A stretch of 64,000 nucleotides of DNA. It comes from Alligator mississippiensis. Its lineage: Eukaryota > Chordata > Crocodylia > Alligatoridae. The stretch covers positions 137,793,433 to 137,857,432 of the forward strand of contig NC_081824.1 of NCBI RefSeq assembly GCF_030867095.1, given 5' to 3'. The notes under the pieces were generated by a model, which did no database searches, had not been told where the DNA came from, and saw nothing but the letters and a program-made list of their open reading frames with translations. Position numbers and translations under genes: made by a program. Shown here piece after piece: positions 47,501 through 54,010 of this stretch. Each line of letters opens with the position of its first letter. The first letter of the stretch is position 1.

Positions 47501-48164
47501 AATAAAACATTGTGTTAACCTGATACTTATATACATAGTGGTGTTTCATTTTAATTGCAGATTTTGGGGGTTTTATCAGAGAATTTGTGACTTTTTTATG
47601 AGAAAACCAGAATCTCTGATGATAATCCATTCTGATCTCCCTTCTGCTGTATATCTGCAACTGACTAATGTGCTACCAATTAAGTAATGTCTGACACTAA
47701 CAAATAGTGAACCCCAATGAAAATATTTTTAGGCGAGGCATCTGTAGTGACTTAAAAAGATTGTGTAAATTATTCTGACTTTGATCACCAATTAAATGTT
47801 CTTTTGTGGACCTCCCAAAACGATCATGCTGTCTTCATTGATGGATGCTAATCTGTACAAAGCTCAATATTGGAATGACCTATGGGGGAAAAAGTGGAGA
47901 ATTAAAGTGTGTGTGACAGAGGGAGAGACAGGGAAGAGCTAAAACATTCAAGAGTTTGTAAAAGCAGTGACTGAGTGCAGGAAAATGTTAATATTAGACC
48001 TGACATATTTCAGGGAGGAGTCTCACTTTCAGAAGCACCTCTGTAATTGTAAACAGCTTAAATGATGTTTCAATATTCTTTCCTTTTGTAGGATTTGTGG
48101 CATTGTGGCCTCCTGGTCTCTTTTGGCTTTTGTGCTTGGAGGATCTCTGTGCCACCCAGTTTAA
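14504..48164 (+). CDS. PNLDC1: PARN-like piRNA 3'-end trimming exoribonuclease (complete, 19 coding exons)
   Basis: PNLDC1 is a DEDDh/CAF1-family 3'-5' exoribonuclease of the PARN group. In mammals and silkworm it trims piRNA intermediates bound to PIWI proteins, working with the Tudor protein TDRKH on the mitochondrial outer membrane. Coding exons: 14504-14579, 16914-16971, 17116-17189, 20695-20728, 20863-20986, 22109-22197, 22454-22554, 23292-23371, 26862-26999, 28054-28123, 28475-28560, 29522-29577, 42771-42835, 43235-43288, 43910-43952, 45297-45396, 45975-46150, 46316-46414, 48092-48164. All introns are GT-AG and phases match throughout. The sum is 1596 nt, 531 codons plus stop, the length I recall for human PNLDC1. 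Catalytic residues are D28 and E30 (GLDMEYTGL), D268 ([12 protein letters not shown]), H357 and D362 (HEAAYDAF); H and final D are five apart, as in PARN. A hydrophobic C-terminal segment (about 509-526) is a likely tail anchor. No PARN-type C-terminal RRM is present. The gene is intact despite heavy transposon load in introns 3, 8 and 12. Confidence 0.96.
14620..15005 (+). repeat. CT-rich minisatellite in PNLDC1 intron 1
   Basis: The same 'tgctctgctttctgctccctgccc' unit as at 13850-14212 resumes 40 bp after exon 1. Its antisense frame produces a spurious 350-codon ORF (14065-15117, minus) made of repeats. Confidence 0.8.
15006..16913 (+). other. Rest of PNLDC1 intron 1
   Basis: No gene or clear transposon seen. 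A homopolymer run of T directly followed by G occurs at about 15669-15694. Confidence 0.4.
16914..16971 (+). CDS. PNLDC1: PNLDC1 coding exon 2 (first DEDD motif)
   Basis: This exon encodes [11 protein letters not shown]..., with the first two catalytic acids D28 and E30. Acceptor 'tctcaacag', donor gtaaag. Confidence 0.95.
17116..17189 (+). CDS. PNLDC1: PNLDC1 coding exon 3
   Basis: Residues 45-69 include SLFD and [11 protein letters not shown], a strongly conserved block. The acceptor 'ctaaatag' is weak in pyrimidines; donor gtgagc. Confidence 0.93.
18665..20275 (+). mobile_element. CR1 LINE in PNLDC1 intron 3, 5'-truncated
   Basis: Two long frames cover most of the reverse transcriptase, 18680-19291 and 19273-20190, separated by one frameshift near 19275. 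Motifs visible are '[20 protein letters not shown]', '[12 protein letters not shown]', '[14 protein letters not shown]' and 'KFTDDTK', where the usual FADD is FTDD. The 3' UTR ends 'gatgatcttccaaggtcccttccagcccta' at about 20265. It differs clearly from the copy at 1990, so it is probably a different, younger CR1 subfamily. It is in the same orientation as PNLDC1. Confidence 0.9.
20695..20728 (+). CDS. PNLDC1: PNLDC1 coding exon 4 (34-nt microexon)
   Basis: Residues 70-80, [11 protein letters not shown]. It is a short exon, supported by phase continuity with both neighbours; acceptor 'atctttcag', donor gtaagt. Confidence 0.9.
20863..20986 (+). CDS. PNLDC1: PNLDC1 coding exon 5
   Basis: Residues 81-122 include [11 protein letters not shown] and [14 protein letters not shown], the hallmark block of the PARN/PNLDC1 nuclease fold. 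Donor gtatgt. Confidence 0.96.
22109..22197 (+). CDS. PNLDC1: PNLDC1 coding exon 6
   Basis: Residues 123-151, [16 protein letters not shown].... Acceptor 'ctgtcttcag', donor gtaaaa. Confidence 0.95.
22454..22554 (+). CDS. PNLDC1: PNLDC1 coding exon 7
   Basis: Residues 152-185, with VVIDEVTRW followed by an acidic stretch, then SDLTG. Donor gtatga. Confidence 0.95.
22885..22990 (+). mobile_element. Possible hAT left end fragment in intron 7
   Basis: The text 'CAGGGCTGTCCAACTT' at about 22887 resembles hAT-type left termini seen elsewhere in this window. No right end or TSD was found. Confidence 0.35.
23292..23371 (+). CDS. PNLDC1: PNLDC1 coding exon 8
   Basis: Residues 186-212, [18 protein letters not shown].... 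Acceptor 'gattgcag', donor gtgagt. Confidence 0.95.
23550..23830 (-). mobile_element. CR1 3' fragment in PNLDC1 intron 8
   Basis: 'agattcatagattggaagagatcttgcaagatcatgaggtcc', the later 'ggtcatatgaccccag' and 'atccagtcttctcttgaagatcttcatggta' are the reverse complement of a CR1 3' region. It is degenerate and short. Confidence 0.8.
24805..26447 (+). repeat. LTR-like dispersed repeat, copy B (uninterrupted)
   Basis: About 1.64 kb, starting TGTGGTGGTG and ending CCTCCCACA, with a TATA-like box (tataagag) near 24948. It is co-linear with copy A at 258-1970. Both interiors have purine-rich imperfect repeats based on 'gaggcc(c)aag'. A solo LTR is the simplest reading, but no TSD is visible and no internal retroviral sequence is attached. 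Confidence 0.6.
26448..26861 (+). other. Remainder of PNLDC1 intron 8
   Basis: No recognisable element or gene. Confidence 0.4.
26862..26999 (+). CDS. PNLDC1: PNLDC1 coding exon 9
   Basis: Residues 213-258, containing [12 protein letters not shown] and [12 protein letters not shown]. The preceding intron 8 carries a CR1 fragment and the second LTR-like repeat. Confidence 0.95.
28054..28123 (+). CDS. PNLDC1: PNLDC1 coding exon 10 (third catalytic acid)
   Basis: Residues 259-281, [15 protein letters not shown]...; D268 aligns with PARN D292. Donor gtaatg. Confidence 0.96.
28475..28560 (+). CDS. PNLDC1: PNLDC1 coding exon 11
   Basis: Residues 282-310, with [17 protein letters not shown]. Donor gtaaga. 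Confidence 0.95.
29522..29577 (+). CDS. PNLDC1: PNLDC1 coding exon 12
   Basis: Residues 311-328, [17 protein letters not shown].... Donor gtgagc opens the 13.2-kb intron 12 that holds the nested transposons. Confidence 0.93.
31717..33160 (-). repeat. 3' LTR of the nested retroelement
   Basis: A 1444-bp direct repeat of 36047-37389. It contains two tandem arrays: about 27-bp 'ggctcctcagtatggcccc' units (about 32284-32390, four units) and about 59-bp 'cttctcaataatacaa' units (about 32391-32570, three units). It is about 101 bp longer than the other LTR because of one extra unit in each array and 14 extra bases near the 31717 terminus. Confidence 0.9.
33161..33173 (-). other. Polypurine tract
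   Basis: The minus strand has AAGGGGGGAGGTG immediately before the 3' LTR, the expected place for the plus-strand primer in an LTR retroelement. Confidence 0.75.
33483..34064 (-). CDS. RRM-like domain in the same frame after one stop codon
   Basis: After the single TAA the same frame stays open to 33483. First comes a charged linker, then 'PYVYINNLP' (RNP2-like), then about 30 residues later 'GQGKIEFW' (RNP1-like) followed by 'VEDARQALK', the spacing of an RRM fold. The C-terminus is basic and charged. The first internal ATG is at 33842, which would give a separate short RRM protein. Alternatives are stop-codon readthrough, or a fused coiled-coil/RRM protein with a later nonsense mutation. 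The RRM assignment is by motif shape only. Confidence 0.6.
   Translation of the reverse strand, partial: ETAAIGEKAIESPGERRVQRPEEDQRNRNPKEAKGGGEVHPQLYPRAELPSSVKQKGPCQTQTAGPTKKVEGPAMTKATQWETRQRRERRPYVYINNLPRQVGWRTLREIVETRVRGVAWVKIYTGPGGTSTGQGKIEFWRVEDARQALKVQWELWGKLQDWQEAKERREVWNRTRKEKTWDTDRGRGARHPM
34065..35831 (-). CDS. Retroelement-encoded long coiled-coil protein (588 aa)
   Basis: The ATG at 35831 opens an uninterrupted 588-codon frame that ends at a TAA (34067-34065). From about residue 15 to 500 it is rich in E, K, Q and L with heptad-like spacing ('[20 protein letters not shown]', '[20 protein letters not shown]'), so a long parallel coiled coil is predicted. No capsid major homology region, CCHC box or enzyme motif is visible. 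It lies about 200 nt from the primer-binding site, where gag normally starts. An upstream open stretch (36037-35834) lacks an ATG and is treated as leader. It could be mistaken for a myosin- or golgin-like host gene, but its position between LTRs rules that out. The function is unknown; a multimerising RNA- or particle-binding role is inferred. Confidence 0.8.
   Translation of the reverse strand: MAGIVALEDRWQEAFTWQLRVDEAEEKAAHLELELEVTRSKKEQAEAKVAALELRVQPRKKEGGSKEIRRLMASGAEKTRALERLVAEQAKKSRQREEQLREMQEELAEWRRRSPEPERDQTGEQKEAMQKLKISKSLIATLQKEVHSQVEQTESLEESQGLWRERCDQAERMAEELRKKLTENHTQVEETRKVIIREMERVKEYMAREEALEAQKQSLEAEMKAKTEEHIKLQAQCQRGEKELEAKLRETEELRAQLEKGAGEKNLCEEQIRALKTHLEDKTVEHMKLQSQLQTAEAENGCLEDQVQHLKALLAERLAKEAATDTEREQLRQQMQTSRRQVQALEEQIKTFQEQRQSLLMEVGACTKEGVELRARLQEAEKDHDQKGEEIQSLKTLLKESTARELALQERVVQQPVQTAQIPCGRLAIISSQLEGHASRVKAGYEEHLQELKGLKEVLVDAEKMLKAVQPMLRKEEKSQELPRTESLQILREGKELEQQEKNAKGEVLLGVNPMKLKEEITTAVMEGLNQRWSQWVVQYTTEMSDLREKPGKVASGGDAARLASLKQKQQKKLDQGPETAQIQVYSR
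36027..36044 (-). other. Primer-binding site matching a tRNA-Gly 3' end
   Basis: The minus strand reads TGGTGCATTGGCCGGGAA, two bases after the 5' LTR. It is complementary over 18 nt to TTCCCGGCCAATGCACCA, which I recognise as a glycine tRNA acceptor/T-arm end with CCA. This fixes the element's orientation. Confidence 0.85.
36047..37389 (-). repeat. 5' LTR of the nested retroelement
   Basis: A 1343-bp copy with one fewer unit in each internal tandem array than the 3' LTR. It ends in GCGACA on the + strand and abuts the cctgc TSD at 37390. Confidence 0.9.
38003..39597 (+). mobile_element. CR1 LINE nested in the hAT element
   Basis: The + strand reverse-transcriptase remnant has a long frame at 38586-39341 with '[10 protein letters not shown]' and '[10 protein letters not shown]'; upstream sequence has several frame breaks. 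It ends with 'tagatgacctcctgagatccctgcc' and the CR1 terminal repeat 'ttctatgattctatgat'. hAT transposase sequence resumes on both sides. Its subfamily differs from the copies at 1990 and 18665. Confidence 0.9.
40460..41260. other. Right non-coding arm of the hAT element
   Basis: No ORF with recognisable features. It is presumed 5' non-coding sequence of the minus-strand hAT element. Confidence 0.4.
42771..42835 (+). CDS. PNLDC1: PNLDC1 coding exon 13
   Basis: Residues 329-350, [19 protein letters not shown]..., the linker before the HxxxxD motif. Acceptor 'tctttccaacag'. Confidence 0.93.
43235..43288 (+). CDS. PNLDC1: PNLDC1 coding exon 14 (H357 and D362)
   Basis: Residues 351-368, [18 protein letters not shown], carry the DEDDh histidine and the last catalytic aspartate. 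Confidence 0.96.
43910..43952 (+). CDS. PNLDC1: PNLDC1 coding exon 15
   Basis: This 43-nt exon encodes [14 protein letters not shown]. Acceptor 'tgtccatctag', donor gtgagt; phases fit both sides. Confidence 0.9.
44596..44928. mobile_element. Non-autonomous hAT element A (intron 15)
   Basis: Termini are CAGGGGTTCTCAAAG and ...TTGAGACCCCCTG, with 8-bp flanks tactagac (44588-44595) and atctagac (44929-44936). The interior is GC-rich and non-coding. Confidence 0.85.
44937..45143. mobile_element. Non-autonomous hAT element B, abutting A
   Basis: It begins CATTGGGGTGTCGAAG and ends GTTTGATACCCCTG. Flanks are atctagac (44929-44936, shared with element A) and gtctagat (45144-45151). The termini belong to a different hAT subfamily from A. 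Confidence 0.75.
45297..45396 (+). CDS. PNLDC1: PNLDC1 coding exon 16
   Basis: Residues 383-416, with [20 protein letters not shown]. Acceptor 'tggtacag', donor gtgagt. Confidence 0.95.
45975..46150 (+). CDS. PNLDC1: PNLDC1 coding exon 17
   Basis: Residues 417-474, with [11 protein letters not shown] and [16 protein letters not shown]. It is the largest exon; donor gtaagc. Confidence 0.95.
46316..46414 (+). CDS. PNLDC1: PNLDC1 coding exon 18
   Basis: Residues 475-507, with [17 protein letters not shown]. Acceptor 'tttattacag', donor gtaagt. Confidence 0.95.
46425..47560. repeat. GC-rich repeat block in PNLDC1 intron 18
   Basis: AT-rich ends containing 'tttccatgaaaaaacag' (left) and 'tttttcatgataaaaaacc' (right, about 47388) enclose a G-rich core of about 800 bp, suggesting a non-autonomous DNA element. 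No TSD was fixed. ORFs here (for example 46806-47282) are composition artefacts. Confidence 0.4.
48092..48164 (+). CDS. PNLDC1: PNLDC1 terminal coding exon (tail anchor)
   Basis: Residues 508-531, [17 protein letters not shown]..., then TAA at 48162-48164. The hydrophobic run suggests a C-terminal membrane anchor, consistent with mitochondrial-surface location. Confidence 0.93.
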
Positions 48165-48640
48165 GTTTCATAAACATCAGGAACGCTGATCTTAGCCATG
48201 TGCTCATATACCAGGATGTCCCTTTCTTTTTCTATAGTCTGTTAACAACATGATGGTCAGTAAAACCATTTTTACCTTTGCTACTTTGTGCCTGTCTTGG
48301 TTTTTTATGTCCCAAATATGAAGGAAAATTTGTTTGGTATTAAATAGACTAAAACATGTACAATCCTTTCTTGAAGAAGTGGAATGGTGTGACCCCACTG
48401 TTTCATGGGGGCCCTTAATGTTGTTGATTCTTCAGGACCAACTAATAGCCGAGTTCTGTTCCCACAGCTGTACTGTCACATAAAGTGCTATTTCATGCAC
48501 ACTTACATTGTGGTTAAGGGAAGTGATGCAATAGAAGCAGCCATTTAAACTTTAGTGATCTTTCAGCTGTAACTGAGGGAGGATATTACAGTTCCCCAAA
48601 TGTCTGGCTCCTGAAAGGTTTTCAACTACAATAAAGTACA
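48165..48640 (+). terminator. PNLDC1: PNLDC1 3' UTR with candidate poly(A) signal
   Basis: The first canonical AATAAA after the stop is at 48630-48635, about 465 bp downstream. No earlier canonical hexamer was seen, so the 3' UTR end is provisional. Confidence 0.5.
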
Positions 48641-48800
48641 CAGGTCTGCAGAATTGCTAATCATGTTTGAACACTTTGTCAGGACAGAAGTGGCAATTCA
48701 CGTTCGTCTAAAATCAGGCAGAAGAAAGGGCATGGTGGTAGCTTAGGGTGCCTATACATGAGCTGGGAGGCTGTTCTGTCACTAATTACAGCGTGGGTAA

Positions 48801-48899
48801 TTGGGTATTCTTGTCTTTAATAGATTTCTGGTGCGCGTTCATTCTGGTGCACAGTTAATGAACGTGCACCGGAAATCTATTAAAGGCAAGAATACCCAG
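48801..48899. repeat. Near-perfect 43-bp inverted repeat, 13-nt loop
   Basis: 48801-48843 pairs with 48857-48899 with about four mismatches. It lies at the edge of a Penelope-like fragment. Confidence 0.85.
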
Positions 48900-49335
48900 T
48901 TATCTGTGGGGACACATTTCTCACAAGAAAACCACTATCTCTCCAATCTCGCAGTTCTAATCCTCAAAGGAAATTTACAGAACATCTTTCACAGACAAGC
49001 CTACGAACTTCACTTCGTCAACCTCCTGGATACAAAAAATCATGGACTAAATATAGACATTGGATTTATGCCACATTATAACCTGCCTGACATCTAACTT
49101 CCTAGCTACCTCTCCACTACTTACCTGCTACATTCATCCCCCTTCTCCCCTCAACCCCGAGCCTGTCTCTCACCCCTTAACTCCTCAATTTACATTTTCA
49201 CTGACTGCCTTTCTTGTCTGCATTGCATTCCAGCCTCTGGCTTCTTTACTGTTCATTCCATCCAGGAAGAGCGCACACCAACTGCAGAGACTGCTAGGTG
49301 CTAAGAGTAGAGCACAGACATTTAACTCGGTGTAG
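48840..49335 (+). mobile_element. Penelope-like element 3' fragment (putative)
   Basis: The frame 48801-49097 reads 'VGTHFSQENHYLSNLAVLIL', then 'KNHGLNIDIGFMPHY', resembling the segment after the GIY-YIG endonuclease in Penelope-like elements. It stops at 49097 and the rest is non-coding. Assignment is from motif recall only. Confidence 0.55.
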
Positions 49336-50760
49336 TTCTTCTGTCAGGAGTAATGGGTGGGATGTTTCGTCAATAATCTACTTCAATACCAATAGAGAGA
49401 AACTTTAAATATTTGATACAAAAACATCCTGCAGATATAAAACACAAAAATATTAAAACTAAAAATATCAACTTGAAACCAATGTAAAAAAGATATGTTA
49501 GCTAGAGAATATGTTTGGAGAAGTTAAGATGTTCATGATGGATCCTGATGAATTCCTGCTGAATTTTAAGGCATATGAAGTAACAATTTTATTTTTCTCT
49601 ATGTACCGAAATTGTTTTGACTCTGCTAGAAAGACACCAAAAGATTTAGTCTGAAGTTGTAATAGAGTTAAGTGAAAAATAGGACCTGATAGTTAATCGT
49701 GCAGAGACTAAGAATGCTGACAGAAGTGATGTTTTGTTGTGTGATCAGCCCCCTGAAAGTGCTCTACAGTGTGCCCTGGCAGAAGTGCAGAGCACTTTTT
49801 AAATGAACTCCATTACATGAAGGTTCAAATGAAGGTACTCCAGAGTGGAGCACCTTCAGTAACTTCTGTCAGTGCCTGCCCAGGAGCAGGGTTGGGCTCA
49901 TGCAGCCTGGCCCTGCCCCTGGTACTGCATGGGGTGCTCCAATTCACCCCTCATTCCCCAGCACAGGCTGGGCAAGCCTTTGACAGAGCTCCCTCCTCTC
50001 CATCCCCCCCAACCCTTCTCATCCTGAAGATAGCACCAGAGCTGGGGCAGGGAAAGGTGTTAGGGGAGAGAGGCTGCAGACATGTAGCCAGCTCCAAAGT
50101 GGAGCTCGATTTTTTTTTTTTTATTTTTTTTTCCCCCCCCCCACCCCCTTGGACCCAACAGAGAACATCCAATACCAGGGGTGTCACTGTAACTCATGGT
50201 GCTTCCTGTGAAGTGCCATGAATTATAGTGGGGAGCTGCATGTCTGTCAGTGCCCTAAATATAGGGTCAGAATTATAGGGTCTGTCTTGATGTAAATGGG
50301 ACTGTGTTTTTCTTATGCCATTGACGGATGATTGCCATAGACAACGACTCTCTTTATGATCACTTTCCATATGCTTAGAGTCACTGTGGGGCCAGCAAGG
50401 GACAAAAGATGCCAACCAAAGGTGTAGAAGAAAAACAAATATGTGTATAGAAATCAGTTGATTGACTGAAACTTTTCCCAGATTCCTGCTGTATAAAATC
50501 ATTTGCAATTCATGAACATAATCTGTTCTAACCCTCTACACAAAAAATTATATAAAATAAACTATGCTGGCTTCAAACTGTTCCCAATTCCCCTGGAAGA
50601 TAATGGGAGTTTTAGCAGTGATTTAAAATGGGAACAGGATTGGGGCCTAAGTTATGTAACCAGAGCATTTTAACTTCAAGACATGGTTTGCAATCATGTC
50701 CAGCTGACTAGGGAGAATAGTGGAAAGAATAGGGTACTCAGCTGAGATTTAGGAAACCTG
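49336..50760. other. PNLDC1 3' flank, nothing recognised
   Basis: Unique-looking sequence with a long T/C homopolymer run at about 50109-50148. Short ORFs have no recognisable features. Confidence 0.4.
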
Positions 50761-50764
50761 GGTT

Positions 50765-51615
50765 TGATTCATAGATTCATAGAGGTAAGGTCGGAAGGGA
50801 CCTTGTAGATCATCAAGTCCGCCCCCCTGCCCTGGGCAGGAGAGAGAACTGGGCTCAAATGACCCCAGCCAGGTAGACGCCAAGCCTCCTGTTAAAGACC
50901 CCCAGCGTAGGAGCCATCACCACTTCCCTTGGAAGTTGGTTCCAGATCCTAGCCGCCCTGACTGTGAAGTAGTGCCTTCAGATGTCTAGTCTAAACCTAC
51001 TCTCTAACAATTTGTGGCCGTTATTCCTTGTTACCCCGGGGGGTGCTAGGGTGAACAAGGTCTCTCCCAAACCCTCCTGGTCCCCCCCTAGTGAATTTAT
51101 AGATGGCCACCAGGTCCCCCCTCAGCCTTCTCTTGCGAAGGCTGAACAGGTTCAGGTCCCGTAACCTCTCCTCATAGGGTCTGCCCTGCTGTCCCCAGAT
51201 CATGCAAGTGGCCCTCCTCTGGACCCTCTCAATGCTGTCCACATCCCTCCTGAAGTGCAGTGCCCAGAACTGAACACAAGACTCCAGCTGCGGCCTAACC
51301 AGTGTCACATAGAGTGGGAGGATCACCTCCTTGGACCTGCTCGTGATGCATCTGGATGCACGGCTAGGTACGGTTAGCCCTACTGACTGTGACCTCGCAT
51401 TGTCAGCCCATGTTCATCTTGGAGTCAATGATGACTCCAAGATCTCTTTCTGCCACCATGCTCTCGAGAAGGGAGTTTCCCAGCTTATAAGCGTGCTGCT
51501 GGTTCCTACTGCCCAAGTGCAGCACCCTGCACTTGTCAGTATTAAAACCCATCCTATTTTTGTTAGCCCACCCCTGTAATCTGTCCAGGTCCTGCTGTAA
51601 TCTGTTTGATATTAG
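50765..51615 (-). mobile_element. CR1 LINE 3' part
   Basis: The reverse complement runs from the end of the RT domain ('QGWANKNRMGFNTDKCRVLH', 'SMVAERDLGVIIDSKMNMG', 'RPQLESCVQFWALHFRRDV') to a 'gattcatagattcatag' tail at about 50768. It is the same subfamily as the copies at 1990 and 4365. Confidence 0.9.
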
Positions 51616-51619
51616 CCAC

Positions 51620-52925
51620 AACAGTTTCTGTGTTTTGACAACTCATTCGCTTTACCCTGTATCTCAATTTGGCATCTCTAATGTGAAAAGAATAATTTGT
51701 TCTTACCTCCTAGGGTGTTCCCAGGGTAAAAGACTTTGTGAATGTGAAGCGTTCAAACAATGATGAAAGTTCTTATAAGTACACAGGTAAATTTATGGCC
51801 AGCATTCATTATTCTTATGTAATGTCCATTCGGTCACGTGATGTCCTATTAAATTTCCCAGTACATCAAGCACAGCAGCCACCCAAGAACCGATACATTT
51901 TGTCTTAGGAGACAAGCCAAAGATTTAATGATTCTGGAGAGTAAACTACTTTCTAATCCTTTTGAGTCTTGTTGGTAGGCCTGTTAGGGAAGTCTACTGG
52001 TCTACAGATGGGGTGGGGGCTTTGTGATGCAGAACAAGGCCAAAGACTTGATACACAAATTCACAAATAATATAAAACTCATCACATATTTTCTTACTGA
52101 AACCAGCTGTGTGTGGGGAGTTAGAATGGGGGAAACAAAACTAAAATAGTTGTTAATATGATGAAATTAGGAATTGAGACAACTTTCTGCCTTTTTTAAA
52201 CTTACATTTAATATTTGAAATTGGGTTAGAACAGCCACAGTGAATAAGTTTGGTCTTCATGGGGCAATGGGGAGAGAGCTCATGTGGAGTAACAGATGAG
52301 GCTGGAGAACTCTTAGGGCATGGCTGGCTGTACAAGCAGCTTATCACTGAGAAAGCTAGACTGCAAACTTGCAGTGTGTAGCCTACTTTGTAATAAATGT
52401 CCGCATGCACACTTTTATGCATCGTAAATGAGAGACCGCATATCTCACTCTCATTGAAAACAAAGCCAGCTTTCATTTACTACAGGGTAAGATCATGCAT
52501 GCGAGCTATTATTACAGACTAACAATACATTGTACACCCTGTCTTACCTCAAGGTGATTTGTTTGTATAGCCAGACATTTGGGCAGATCCACTCCCTGCT
52601 TCCACTCCCATTTGGAATGGCCAAATGTGTTTTGTGAATAAAACCTAAATGCATATTTTTGTGTTTTGATTTAAAGGTCCAATTATTTTCTTAGTTGCTT
52701 AAAAAAGTTAAAAAAAGATATTGCCCATGATGTATCTATTGTTTGGCAAAAGGAAAGTTATTTCCATATCCCTGATACAATGAAGGCCTTTAAAATTTGC
52801 TTGATTTTTGAGCACAATGGTAGTCTTACAGATAAAGAATAGGGTGAGATGCATGCTGTGCAGCGGGTGGTTTTGGGAAAGCACAACCAGACTTTAAAAA
52901 GCTATTTTTCTAGTTGTTTTTCACT
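51620..52925. other. Intergenic, nothing recognised
   Basis: AT-rich sequence with no gene or repeat boundary that I can support. Confidence 0.4.
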
Positions 52926-52929
52926 TGAA

Positions 52930-53165
52930 GTGAGGCTGGTCTTTAGGTGAAAGATGACACTGCTTCCACCTCCTGGGAACCTAGGCCAGGCTACTTTTAC
53001 TTATTACCCAAGATCTACAAACCTGGCAACCCAGGATGTCCCACTGTCTTTGGCACTGGCACCATCATGGAGGGAGTTTCTGGCTATCTTGACTCTATGC
53101 TGTTCTTATGCCACTGGAGCAGCTATTTGAAATGCACTACAGAGTTCTTAAAGAAATTGGGGTCC
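52930..53165 (+). mobile_element. Penelope-like reverse transcriptase fragment
   Basis: The frame from 52947 reads 'PGYFYLLPKIYKPGNPGCPTV' across its middle, a close variant of the 'FYLLPKIHKPGNPGRPIVS' signature of Penelope-like RTs, then 'GYLDSML'. Only about 235 bp survive. Confidence 0.75.
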
Positions 53166-53269
53166 ATTGACCAGTTTCCAGCAAACATTGCTGCCTCATT
53201 ACCAACTACCACAGCTACCTTTTTGCCACCAGCTTTGTCAGGATGGACCACTGCAGGTGGGCCCTTACT

Positions 53270-54010
53270 CTGCAGGCTGCAGGTGGTCACTTACTCTGAG
53301 CTACCATAGGCACTGTGTGCAGGGGGGCTGGGACAGGTGTGTGGGGGGAGGTGGTTTTGTGGGGGGTGTGTATGTGTGAGGGGCACATGTGCCCCAGCAG
53401 CTGTGGATAGCAGGGGACCCTATGGGTTGTTCTGGTGCAGTGTGTCCACTAACCTGAGATGCTGGCCTAGTGCTAGGGTTCAGCTGGGGCTTGGTGGGGG
53501 GCTTGAGGCAGAAGGAAGGCTAGATGGGCAGGCAGCAGGCAGGACTGCCCATGCAGGAAGCCCAGCCCAGCAGCAGGGCGCTGCCACAGTGCCACCTGGC
53601 TGGCCTCACCCTCAGCAGTGGTGGTGGTGGCTGGGGAAGTGGGGGGGGCACTGCAGCTTGGCTGGGGAAGGGCAGGCTGCTCAGTTGCACTGCCTTCTCA
53701 CTGAGCACTACAGCCTTGCCCTTGGCCCAGCCCTCAGTGCCCTCCTTCCAGCCTGTCATTCTGCCTGGCAGTGCCTGCTGCTGCCACCCAAGGGCATTTT
53801 ATCCTGCTGCCCTGGCTGGCGAGCTCCAATTGGCTCCAGGTACGGCTGGGAGGGGCAGGACTTGCTGTTCAGCCCCTGGGATTAATTGCCACTGAAGTCC
53901 CCCAATAGCTCCTGCCCAGCACAAGCAGCAGGGCAGGCCGTACATATGTGTAGCCCCCCCTAACAACAGTGCCCTGGGCAGCCACCCACGCTGCCCACCC
54001 CTAAAGATGG
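53270..54010. repeat. G-rich low-complexity block
   Basis: Strong G skew with GGT/TGG and TGTG runs. It ends 'cgctgcccacccctaa', similar to a hAT right end. There is no supported ORF. Confidence 0.35.

Noticed and set aside
53337..53895. ORFs of 123-182 aa
   Set aside because: They fall in a G-rich block with runs of GGT/TGG; no recognisable features.
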